Of a stretch of DNA of 64,000 bases, positions 52,470 to 63,009 are shown in pieces (the first letter of the stretch is position 1; each line of letters opens with the position of its first letter). The stretch is from assembly GCA_002633025.1 (NCBI GenBank), contig NMRB01000215.1:35625-99624 (forward strand), in the 5' to 3' direction. Origin of the DNA: Notospermus geniculatus. Its lineage: Eukaryota > Nemertea > Pilidiophora > Heteronemertea > Lineidae. The position numbers were made by a program, and so were the translations under genes. The notes below the pieces were generated by a model. That model worked only from the letters and a program-made list of their open reading frames with translations, was not told the DNA's origin and did not search any database.

Positions 52470-55400
52470 TTAACCATCCCAGTCGGTTCGACCACTGGCG
52501 TATGACGTAGGATCCTTCATTTGAACAGCTTGATGGTTGATGTCATCATTATGTATCGTATAGATATTGGTAGCCATGGACGGTCGATGAGTGGCAGGCA
52601 AGAACTCCCGAGGCGTCGGTGGTGGAGACTCTTCCTCCATGATGGGCTGGATGGAAGCGGCAGACCTCGGCCTCCACGGCGTAATCGGCCGCCTGTAGAG
52701 GGACGGCATGGTCTTCTTCCTGGTGCAGTAGTACCAGAATCCAAGGATGCTGCCTAGCAGTGCCATGCCAAGAGATATGCCGATCGCCCCGGCCACCAAG
52801 TCCCGCCAAGTGGCAAAAGAGTTACCGACCACGTTGTGACCCGTCGTCGTCTGACTTGTACAGATAGTTTCGCCTGGTTGAAGACATGGCTAGAATATAT
52901 AAGAAAGAGAGGACATTTTGCATTAGACTCCCTTTGCCCATGCTAGCCCTCAGCAGACCACTGTAGTCGCAAACCCTTTCGTTTCCTGAGCGCATGCTGA
53001 CGAATAGACGCCATTTAGTGGTTGTCATGACTGTAAATCGGTTATACCGTCATTATTTAAAAATCATTGGCTCTGATATTTGAAAGCCTTTCAAAAGCAT
53101 TTGAAGCATCGTCTTCAAATAGGCTACTGCATTACATGTCATGCCTACCTCAGCGGTGACGTTCTCTGAAAGAGTAAATGGTTGACGTATTAGGATAGCT
53201 TCATCGAAGGTGAGAGAGGAAGGCACTGGGAATTGTACCTGATAACGAAAGTTGTTGCCAATGTTGGTTTCTTTTGAAGAGAAAGGTGCCTTTAGGTCTA
53301 ATGTGTCCATACAGCACCTCTCAGTACAACAGAGCTGACCAGTTTTCGTGTCACTGGTTCAGCAACGGGAGTTGAGAAAACTGGCCAGCTCGGCCGGTGT
53401 AGGCTACTCCTTGGTCTACATGCGAGGTTCGTCAGATTTCAAGAAAAGAAGTTGACGATGAAACCGAGTATGGACAGAAAACAGGCCTCCTGCTGCATCT
53501 TACCAAATTCGCAATGCACTCCGTAGAACAGCGGAGGACACAAACAGCTGTGTCCATTCACCTCATCCACGCACGTCCCGCCATTGCGACAAGGTTCGTC
53601 TGCGCAGTCATCCATGTTGATCTCGCAGTGCGTCCCCGCCCATCCAACTGCGCATGTACAGCTGAAGCCATTCGCATGGTCTGCGCAAGTTCCATTATTC
53701 TGACAAGGACTGCTGGCGCATTCGTCTATGTTGATTACACAGTTGCTTCCAGTCCAACCTGAAGAAACGCCAGCAACCAATGTAGAGAATGATACCTGTT
53801 CCAAAAATGAAGTACGCCTAGTTTTACAACGAAATATGAAAGGGAACTCTCACAGGGATGACTTAATCGGGGAGGAATAGCATGCTAGTTTGTTGATGTG
53901 GCCGGCAGGCAGGCAGGTACAGGCTTTGGGTCTCAACCGCGTGTCGCCAACAAAACGCCACTTCATTTGTCCTCGATGGCACCAAGAGCTCGACAACACG
54001 AGGCCCGGATGGAAGTGGCTGCCAAAACTCTTCTCTCAGCTCCAGTTCTCATCGACAACGGCAAGGAAGCATCTTACCAGGGGTGCAATTGCAAGTGTAA
54101 CCGGAAGCACTTGGTCCTAAATTGCAGGTGGCGTTGTTTAAACAAGGGTGGCTAAAACAAGCATCGGGTGGTGGTGGGCAAGTGGACGGTGGTTGAGTGG
54201 TCGTCGATGGTGGACACCAGCAACTGTAACTATTTACAGCGTCCAGACATGCACAGTCTGGGTGGCACGGTGAACTTGCACAGTCATCGATATCTGGAAG
54301 GGATATATTGGCTGTTTAAACGAACAGTAGATAATTCGCTAGCTGAGTATTGGGCGGTGGCGAAACTCACGTACCCTGACCCGTACCCTGACCTTCTTCA
54401 AAGGCTCGTAACCTTGGTTTTATCTTTGATGGTGCTATGACTTTCCATGAACAAATATCCCAGGTCGTATCATCCGGCTACTTTCATTTACGCAAGATCG
54501 CTTCCATTAAGAAATATCTCCCCGTTGAACTTCTTACTACTCTCACTCATGCTTTTATTACATCAAGGCTCGATTTCTGCAACGCCCTCTACGCTGGTCT
54601 ACCAGACTACGAAATAAACCGTCTTCAAAAACTACAAAACCAAGCTGCACGGCTGGTCTCTAATACCAAAAGGAGAGAGCACATAACACCGGTTCTCAAA
54701 CAACTGCACTGGCTCCCGGTCCAGGCTAGAATTAAATTCAAAATTTTGACTTTCGCTTTCAGAGCCGTGCGGGGCGAGGGCCCTGCTTATCTCCAGCTGC
54801 CGCTCTTTTCTGCTGAAAGATCAACTAGGGCTGGAGCTGCACCCAGACTCGCCCAACCAAGAGCCAAGAAGAGGACAGCTGGAGATAGGGCTTACAGTGT
54901 CTGCGCCCCGCGGCTCTGGAACGAATTACCTTGTGATATCAGGGCTTGCAATTCTTTCGAAAGTTTTAAGAAATCTTTGAAAACCTTTCTTTTTAAACAG
55001 TATTACTAGTGTTCCTTTTTTGGTCTTCAATGTTTTAGTTCTATGTCTTAACTCTCATTGTCTTATCTCCTATGTTCTATTCTTTCTGATCTTGTCGTTT
55101 TATCTCTCTCATACTTTTATTTTTATTGTAAAGCGCCGCTGACGATTTATTTCAAAGGGGCGCTATAAAAATTCACTATTATTATTATTATTATTATTCC
55201 ATTGACGGCATGTACTGTACATCGTTTCTTGGTGCCCCAAAAGGGTTTAATTCTAAGCAAATTCGCACCCTGCCAACTCGAACCACACGACCAATGTGTC
55301 ATCTGATCTCTTCTAACGGGAGACAACACTGGGAACTTACTTGTTTCACAATGATTCCCAGTCCACCCAGGAGCACAGGTACACGTGTGACTATTCACCC

Positions 55401-58400
55401 CATCCACGCACGTGGCTCCGTTGTCACATGGCAAAGCAGCACACTCGTCGATGTCAATCGCACAGGTTGTCCCTGTGTAACCAGCTGCGCATGCGCAGGT
55501 GAACTCTCCCACGTGATCGGCGCAGGTTCCGCCATTCGAGCAAGGATTGCTGGCACATTCGTCCACTGGTACATCGCAGACTGTTCCAGTCCAAGCTGAA
55601 AGTATTGGACGATATCTCAGATCAACTTTGTGCCAAAAAAACTGCCCCCACATTGTACGACCTTCTGCACCAAAAAAGAGATCACCCTGACGATGTAGGC
55701 CTACAGCCGACTACGTTTAGCAGTGGCCGAATGAAGCCTGACATCTTAGACATCACTACCTATTCTTACCAACGGTGCAGCTGCACGTGTAGCCGCTCGC
55801 TGGCGTGGCGTCCAGACGCCACGTCCCACGTCCCAACCTCACGATGTAGGCCTACAGCCGACTACATTTCGTAGTGGCCGAATGAAGCCTGACGTCTTGG
55901 ACATCGCTACGGTGCAGCTGCACGTCTAGCTGCTCGCCGCCGTGGCGTCCAGACGCCACGTCCCACCCTGACGATGTAGGCATACAGCTGACTATATTTA
56001 GCAGTGGCCAAATTATGCCTGATGTCTTAGACATCGCTACCTATTCTTACCAACGGTGCAGCTGCACGTGTAGCCGCTCCCTGCCATGGCGTCCAGACGA
56101 CACGTCCCACCGTTAAGGCATGGTCTGCTGAAACAGGTGTCTGGTGGCGCAGGGCAAGTCGGTGGACAGTCGCATTCGTATCTGTTGGTAAGGTCTTTAC
56201 AGATACACCAAGCGCCACAAGGGTTACTGGCACACTCATCCGCATCTGAAAATAATGGATATGATACTCTTTGTACCTGCATCTTGCGTTTGATTCGAAT
56301 AAATAGGCCCTGCTGTAGATGAAAAATACCGACAAGCAGGCTTTCAGAAAGGCTTCCCGGACATTTTCTTTATCATTTGGCAAAGGTAAGCAATAGAAGG
56401 ACTTACCATAGGCAACAAGTGTGATACATCGTTGTTTGGTCGTCAACCTGAAAGACGAAAATCCTCATTAGATTTTTCCTCTGCTCGAGCGTGTGAGCTT
56501 GGAAGCGATGCTACAGGATGTTTTGAAAGCTGACACAAGCCAGTGTGTTTTGGCATCATGGCAGCCAAATGATTGTCGTCACGAACGCTTTCGCACTCTG
56601 CCGATGTTGCNCATTTCGTAGTGGCCGAATGAAGCCTGACGTCTTGGACATCGCTACGGTGCAGCTGCACGTCTAGCTGCTCGCCGCCGTGGCGTCCAGA
56701 CGCCACGTCCCACCCTGACGATGTAGGCATACAGCTGACTATATTTAGCAGTGGCCAAATTATGCCTGATGTCTTAGACATCGCTACCTATTCTTACCAA
56801 CGGTGCAGCTGCACGTGTAGCCGCTCCCTGCCATGGCGTCCAGACGACACGTCCCACCGTTAAGGCATGGTCTGCTGAAACAGGTGTCTGGTGGCGCAGG
56901 GCAAGTCGGTGGACAGTCGCATTCGTATCTGTTGGTAAGGTCTTTACAGATACACCAAGCGCCACAAGGGTTACTGGCACACTCATCCGCATCTGAAAAT
57001 AATGGATATGATACTCTTTGTACCTGCATCTTGCGTTTGATTCGAATAAATAGGCCCTGCTGTAGATGAAAAATACCGACAAGCAGGCTTTCAGAAAGGC
57101 TTCCCGAACATTTTCTTTATCATTTGGCAAAGGTAAGCAATAGAAGGACTTACCATAGGCAACAAGTGTGATACATCGTTGTTTGGTCGTCAACCTGAAA
57201 GACGAAAATCCTCATTAGATTGTTCCTCTGCTCGAGCGTGTGAGCTTGGAAGCGATGCTAAGAGGACCTGATTTCTTCAGGATGTTTTCGAAGCTGACGC
57301 AAGCCAGTGTGTTTTGGCATCATGGCAGCCAAATGATTGTCGTCACGAACGCTTTCGCACTCTGCCGATGTTGCTGAACTTCCGATGATGGGATAACAAG
57401 ACAGCCACTACCGACCCACGCCGTCGACCGATACGGCCAACAGAGTGGTTGCCGCCTTCCTTTTGCTTTGACGGGAAAGTGTACTGTCTCGAGTTTTGGT
57501 ACGAACCCTTTGCTGTCTTCAGCCATAAAACAGAGGACGTGTTCCCCGGCTTGTGCTGGTGTTGGTGTCCACGTCAGCTTCATCATTCCAACCCTTGGTC
57601 GTGATTTGTCATCCGGTTTCACCGCGGATTGGCCCATACCTTGCGGAGTAATCAGGAAGTAATCCACAATCCTACGGAGTGAAAGAAAGAGCTCAAATTT
57701 AAGGTCAAGATGTTTCTAAGCAGCAGATGATACATCAGACAGATTTCCGCAGCACTAGTGATGGCAGTCAGTGGTGGAAGATTGAGAAGAGAACCCGTAG
57801 CAGATGGTGGCAGCCTTTGTAGTGACAATTCAGATTGTGACGGACCAGCAGAGTGGTGACAGCCTTTGCGGAGACAAGTCAGATTGGGACGGAGCAGCAT
57901 ATTGGTGGCAGTCTTTGCAAATCAGATTGAGACGGCCAAGCAGAGTGGCGGCAGTCTTTGCGAGACAAATCAGATTGAGATGGACCAGCAGGGTGGTGGC
58001 AGCCTTTGCCGCAGTGACGAATCAGATTGAGATGGCCAAGCAGAGTGGTGGCAGTCTTTGCTGGAAGACAAAGACCATCGAACGTGCTGTTGGACCACCA
58101 GACTCTGATGGGTATCTTCCTATTGCCATTCCATCGCTAACTTGGGAAGTTGTACGTCACCCTGCCTACTCACGTCGCATCCGGAATGTACTGGTTCCAA
58201 GCATACAGCTTGGTGGTGAAGGTGGCGCCTGGGAGGAGAGAGAACCGTGAGCCGGCGGCCGGCGTGTCCGGGACGAACTCTGGCACGGATGTGCATGGGT
58301 AGGGTAAGGTTGGCGTCGTAATCAAGAACTGAAATCAGGAACGCAGTCGATGTAAAGTCAGCGGTAAATGGTAGGTTTTTTGCCATGACAGGGGCGAAGG

Positions 58401-61400
58401 TGACTGATGAGTTGGCTTCAGGGAGAGGCCCATAACCTAATTGGAGAAAGTAGCTGAACATAACCAGGCATTACAAAGACGTCTTGAAGTACAAAGGCCT
58501 CTGGTCACTTCGCATTCGGACGGGACTACGGAGTCCGAAGGCGAACTGAGAGCGACATGAACTCTTGATGGTTCAAGATGTACAAAGGACCAATCTCACG
58601 TTGCTGCTGTCAGTGAATTTGTCTTTTGTGGTAATTCTTCCTGATGACATTTCTAGACTCCTGACGTGAACACCGTACCTGTAAGGGCACTGAATTAATG
58701 GGATCCGTGGGAGAAAAGGTCTTTCCCCCGATAGTAATGGTTGTCTTTGGGAAGTCCTCGACCTGAATGGCGACAGCGTACCATCCTCCCGATGTGTACG
58801 AAGCGGCAGCTTTGGCCCCAAATTTCAATGTACACGTATCCTGTGGAACAATGGAGAATAATCAAGAGTATGTAACATTTCATTCCATTTGGCGCCTCTT
58901 CAATTTGACAGTGGATGGTTGCATGGGACGCCGTACTGTACCCCCAGATATGGCACCAACCTCACCAGCTGTGAGGTTTTTTGCTTTAATGGCCAAGTGG
59001 TTGGTGCGTTGGCCTCCTAGCTGAAGTTAAGCGACGTATTACGCGGTTAAGGCCCGTTTCCACTATAGCGGATTCCGTGGCGGTTTCCGGCGAGCGGTGC
59101 GGTTTTCACAGGGCTTTGGATAATCCTTCGATGGTTTAACAACACAATGGCCTATTGATTATCCCAATGCCTGTGAAAACCGCTCCGCTCGCCGCACGAC
59201 GCGGCGGAATCCGCTATAGTGGAAACGGGCCTTTACTTGGATGGGTGACCGGCGCGATGACATAGGCGCATTCCTTACCGACCTTGTCAAGTGTGGCCCC
59301 AGGAAGAGCATTGCACACACTCGCACACTCTGTGCCGGTTGCCCACCGACATTTGACCGTATCACCGTCGGCGTCAATGGCAGGGATGACGATCTCATGA
59401 TCACACGTGTACTGGTTCCTGAAATGGACAACACTGTACCATGTATACGATGTCGCAAAAACATGAAGGGTGAAATTCACAGAGGCTATAATTACGAGGT
59501 CTGTCGACGAGAGTGACCACTTTCACCGAATTTGGACAAGGGGGGTTCGGGTGGGGATGAAGGCCCGGCCTCATGAAAACGATAGTTGACATGGGGAAGA
59601 GCTCTGATATAGGCTATCCAACGGGGAAAAGCTCTGATTGGTCCCAAGGGGAAGGGCTCTGATTGGTCCCACCGCGGAGCGCTCTAATTGGCAAGAACAT
59701 TAATTGTCCCACGAGGAAGAGCTCGGATTGGTCCCATGGGGATGACCTCTGATTGGTCCCTTCAAAGTAGTGAGCTGTGATTGGGTAAAAGTACAGCCGT
59801 GACCACGTTTGCCGTGATGATGCTGTGGCCTACAACAAACAGCGGCTGGAATAGAGTTGGTATCTGCGGATGGAAACGTCGCCATATTCTGCTGCTGATG
59901 ACTCGAACTTACGTGTAGATGGGTTTGCTTGCTGTGATAGGACTTTGATTCGGATGCAGGGTGTCGCTACGGAAATTCAAATCAACAGTCGTCAGCAGCT
60001 GCCAATCACCGCCTGTGCCATAGTTGAGAGTTCTCCAGGCATTCCCGCGGAATCTGGAAAGTAATGAAAACTGGATGAAAGGAAGAAATGAAATGAACGC
60101 CGCTCAAGTTGTGGTTTGGGTTTCGGAGGGTGGGATGCGACATCGGGGCCCAGACTCCGAGGCCGGCAAGCCCCGAAGGACGTGAGAATTCTGTGCCGCT
60201 GTCCTCGTGAAAAAAAACGCCGACCGTCCAGACAGCACTTTTAGGTGTGAATTTCGATACTAACACCTTTGCCCCCTGTACATGTGATGGAATGTTTGTC
60301 CCGGAGCATTTTGTGGGAAAAAATACAACGTGTGACGGGAATTTTCATACAAAGGAACGACTTGCAAGTAGAACAGTTCCTTTTTTGCCATGTACGAAAT
60401 ATTTCTTTCGTGAAATCAGATCCATTAGTCAGCTTATGTTAATGGACCTGATTGTTGTTACGTGAGTCAGCAGGTCCCTTTCCTGGACTCCGAAAACAGT
60501 CTTCTGATACTGAAGCGCTCCTGGCGATATCACAAGCGATCTGATCACCCCCGAGCAAAATCAGCTGTTGACGCCAGCTGTGCGCTGGACAGCCAAGGCT
60601 GTATAGCGATGCGTGGAATCCTCTCGCCAGCGATGTTCACCCAATGTCAAACAATACCAAAGCCGATATCACCTCTCAGAATACGTTCCAGAACTGGCCA
60701 GTTTACTTGTCTGGATAGAAGCAAAGGGAGTTAAGAAAACTGGCCAAGCTGGTACCTCAACCTCCACCCCACTGTACCAATCCCTGGTTCCCTTTGGATG
60801 AAACGGTTGGATAGAATGCTTACACTACTTCAAATGGACCCTTGTTAGGAAAGTCATAATGGAATGTCTTCTCTCCTTGTTCGTACTGCTCCACTGTGTT
60901 TACCGACGTACAGTAGTAGTTGACGTCCTCGAGGTTGATGGCTGCCGGACCACACCCCGTCAGACACTCCCAGTAATCAGACGTCATGCCCGTCATAAGT
61001 TTGCCGTAATCAGCGGGGGAAGTACATCCAGGCCCTCGGCCAAGGGTCCAGCCCATCTTAAAGGTGAACTCAACCTTAAGAACAGATTAAAAAGAAGCCT
61101 TTTAGGTGATGCTGACGCGCATTCATCGAACGGCTACCTTTTTTAGTTGTCTGTCAATGGCGAATAGCATCACTGTAAAAAAAGTGGTGTTAAAAAGGGT
61201 GTTGAATTGCTCCCAACACCAATTTATAGTGTTGTATTAACACTGCTATGGTGTTAATGCAACACTATATATTGGTGTTGGGAGCTATTCAACACCCTTT
61301 TTAACACCGAACAGGGTAGCTGAACTGTTCCGACGAACGACAATGACATGCCAGCGATGGTGCTCAGGACAACCTGACACTCAAGTCAGCAGTAACTCCG

Positions 61401-61644
61401 AATCTGAACCATACTTCTGTCATTGCTTTAAAGACACCCACCGGAGACTCACAGCAACATGAACCCCGGACCTCAACGGATGGGGGGTGACCAATGAACA
61501 TGAATGCCGCCGGAATGCGGTACTTACCCTGTTTATGGTATGGTCAAGGACCTTCCAATGGATGGTTCCTCCCTGAAAATGGGACCCTCTTACATCAGGC
61601 AACCAGGCAGACAGCAGCAGGGAAACTAACCACAGAAACTCCAT
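52470..61644 (-). CDS. Large single-pass receptor: SHFxGG ectodomain plus EGF repeats
   Basis: Exons read are 61644-61528, 61074-60824, 60053-59913, 59418-59283, 58840-58679, 58328-58174, 57671-57412, 56992-56798 (copy at 56245-56051), 55595-55341, 54293-54078, 53758-53504, about 53334-53149 and 52889-52470. A signal peptide (FLWLVSLLLSAWLPDVRG) precedes SHFQGGTIHWK. A Cys-containing ectodomain follows with GWTLGRGPGCTSPADYG, NYYCTSVNTVEQYEQGEKTF, TTVDLNFRSDT, IVIPAIDADGDTVKCRWA, ECASVCNALPGATLD, GGWYAVAIQVEDFP and LTWTPTPAQAGEHVLCFMAE. Then come EGF modules including calcium-binding types (DIDECAALPCDNGATCVDGV, NIDECASSPCQNNGTC), a membrane helix (LVAGAIGISLGMALLGSILG) and a tail of about 85 residues with Pro-rich EEESPPPTPREF. 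All EGF exons are phase 1-1 and multiples of three. Two donors are weak (after 59283 and 57412), and the junction 53504 to 53334 is out of phase, so a small exon is missing there. The family is unnamed to me; ligand unknown. Confidence 0.78.
54395..55199 (+). mobile_element. LINE fragment, reverse-transcriptase C-terminus (L2/CR1-like)
   Basis: An ORF ending at 55009 carries the thumb/C-terminal block of CR1/L2-type LINE proteins: RLDFCNALYAGLP, LQKLQNQAARLV, PVLKQLHWLPVQARI FKI, APRLWNELP, FKKSLKTFLF. It is 5'-truncated (the catalytic motifs are absent) and ends in an (ATT)n tail at about 55176-55198, the usual 3' end of this clade. It is inserted on the strand opposite the EGF-receptor gene, in the intron between 55341 and 54293. 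Confidence 0.85.
55693..56110. repeat. Three tandem copies of an EGF exon end and its intron
   Basis: Units of about 126-150 bp start at about 55693, 55843 and 55969. Each has GATGTAGGC(C/A)TACAGC, GTGGCC(G/A)AA, GCCTGA(C/T)(G/A)TCTTGG/AGACATC and GGTGCAGCTGCACGT. Only the third belongs to the intact exon (56245-56051). The second has a stop in the EGF frame, and the first keeps an exon end and donor only. Confidence 0.85.
55865..57374. repeat. Adjacent near-identical copies joined by one N (probable assembly duplicate)
   Basis: 55865-56610 and 56612-57374 match over about 750 bp, starting with the same CATTTCGTAGTGGCCGAATG and ending at the same CGATGTTGC. The two copies differ by a 19-bp indel (near 57259) and a few substitutions. 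A single N at 56611 marks the join. Confidence 0.9.
57765..58075. repeat. About 50-bp degenerate tandem repeat (EGF-receptor intron)
   Basis: Six or so copies of AGAGTGGTGGCAGTCTTTGC with GACAAATCAGATTGAGAC and GGACCAGC, of varying length. Intronic minisatellite. Confidence 0.75.
59048..59235. repeat. Foldback element, AAGGCCCGTTTCCACTATAG ends
   Basis: TAAGGCCCGTTTCCACTATA and GCGGATTCCG are mirrored by CGGAATCCGC and TATAGTGGAAACGGGCCTTTA. Inner arms pair GCGAGCGGTGCGGTTTTCAC with GTGAAAACCGCTCCGCTCGC. It sits 48 bp beyond the exon 4 donor of the EGF receptor. Confidence 0.9.
59585..59780. repeat. Degenerate array of GAGCTCTGATTGG(TCCC) units
   Basis: At least six units of about 25-40 bp each contain AGCTCTGATTGG or a close variant, usually followed by TCCC. 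Each ATTGG is a reversed CCAAT core. It lies in the intron between 59913 and 59418. Confidence 0.75.
61186..61308. repeat. Foldback element, GGTGTTAAAAAGGGTGTTGA arms
   Basis: GGTGTTAAAAAGGGTGTTGA and GCTCCCAACACCAATTTATA are mirrored by TATATTGGTGTTGGGAGC and TCAACACCCTTTTTAACACC. The centre is ACACTGCTATGGTGT. It lies in intron 1 of the EGF receptor. Confidence 0.9.
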
Positions 61645-62458
61645 GATGACGGAGCAGTTTTCCTCCTGCTGAAATCGTCTCCCACCAAAACGACGCGAGA
61701 CCGTTGGAAATTTTGTACTCCAATTATATAGGCTACTAGCGCGTACACCTTATTCAAGAACTCCTTGTGTCCATTTATCTCGCAACAAATGTCTGTTGCG
61801 GACATATTTTAGTTGTCACAACAGACAACTTTTCCTGATACATTCGTATGTCAAAAATCGGTTGTGAAATTCCTCGAGACCGAAATAATTCGAAATGCTT
61901 TTTTCTAGCGAAGGTAAAGGTCATGGCTGTCGTCCAACACTGTTCATCATCATTAAGTCATAATAGCGAAAGTCTATTTGGGGATCAGCATGGATTATCC
62001 CCTGCCATTTACACACAGTTGACGAGATTATCTCTAAAAGCCATGATATCTTGTTTAGCCGGGCTGCCTGTTACCGAAACAAGTTGATAATCCAGCGGAA
62101 TCACAACAACAGAAGACTTTCAAAACGACCCCAGCAGACGACGAGTGTCAATTTCTTGCAAAGCCATCATGGAAGGTGTGGTACGACGTCTTTTCTTGTA
62201 TCAAAGTGTGATCTACCTACACGGCGCATGTCGGATGTCGGTCAAGTTAAGGAACCTGATGACTTCATCTCTCCCCTAGGCCTACATATTACTCCTTATC
62301 GCTTTCTGATCGACCCAGAATCTCTGGAGTCGGACAACAAACCTACCCCATGGTGGCAATCATTTCTTGATCGCATGTGACAGAAATTAAATTATCGAAC
62401 TCACAAAGGCAGATTCCAAGCATAGCGGAACTGTTTCGCGAAAATCATGAATATATTA

Positions 62459-62690
62459 GGGAGTTTCGCAAAGCCCCCGAAACGCCAACGCGAACGCCAA
62501 TCTCATTGTTCGATGCCACGAAGAGAGCACGGAATAAAAGGATAGACGTTCGCGTTGGCGTTTCGGGGGCTTTGCGAAAACTCGCTAGAGTTCGCAAAGC
62601 CCCCGATACGCCAACGCGAATGTCTTGTTCGGTGCTCTCTTTGTGGCATCGAACAATGGGTTTGGCGTTCGCGTTGGCGTTCTGCGCTAA
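62459..62690. repeat. Nested inverted repeats, GCAAAGCCCCCGAAACGCCA arms
   Basis: GAGTTTCGCAAAGCCCCCGA and AACGCCAACGCGAACG at 62461 are mirrored by CGTTCGCGTTGGCGTTTCGG and GGGCTTTGCGAAAACTC ending near 62583. A second, related left arm starts at 62590 and is mirrored by GGCGTTCGCGTTGGCGTTCT near 62680. Loop words (TTGTTCGATGCCACGAAGAG and CTCTTTGTGGCATCGAACAA) also pair across the two halves. Confidence 0.85.
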
Positions 62691-62698
62691 GTACTAGC

Positions 62699-62739
62699 TT
62701 GGAGGAATTATACTGTCAGTATAATTCCTCCAAGGTACT
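62699..62739. repeat. Short perfect palindrome
   Basis: CTTGGAGGAATTATACTG followed by TCAGTATAATTCCTCCAAG, a near spacer-free inverted repeat just after the previous element. Confidence 0.85.
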
Positions 62740-63009
62740 AGGTACTCAAGTCCCGTCTAGTGCTGGTTGCTAGTGTTCAGTGCTCAGTAGGCCTACCAGG
62801 AGCGCAAGTCCCATCCAGGGCAAAGTGCTCAGTAGCAGGGACACGGGGCTCAATTTCTTTCTGGTGCTGGCTGCTCACTGCTCCGCACTGCTCAGTACCA
62901 GGGCCATAATTCCCGCCTCGTGCTCGCTGTTCAGTAAGCAGGCGCTGTTCCTGTCGGAGGTGGCGTCCAGTCAGTGTCTTGAGAACGAAGAAGTCATCGA
63001 CATTTGACT

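Larger units (their letters stand above)
61645..63009. other. 5' flank of EGF receptor, repeat-rich
   Basis: The first 600 bp should hold the promoter of the minus-strand receptor. After that come an inverted-repeat pair (62459-62690), a 41-bp palindrome (62699-62739) and a degenerate block of TCAGTGCTCAGTA-type words (62740-62960). No supported gene. Confidence 0.5.

Noticed and set aside
54437-55009. Exon of the EGF receptor or an independent gene
   Set aside because: It is on the opposite strand and matches the LINE reverse-transcriptase C-terminal block with an (ATT)n tail.
58329-58461. Minus-strand ORF reading LGYGPLPEANSSVTF as receptor exon
   Set aside because: The conserved frame starts at 58328 (FLITTPTLPYPCTSVPEF), so this upstream stretch is intron.
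59214-59282. Continuation of receptor exon 4 past 59283 to the GT at 59236
   Set aside because: The longer exon ends in phase 1 and would shift the next exon out of the DTCTLKFGAK frame; stopping at 59283 keeps phase 0 and the family order GATLDK then DTCTL.
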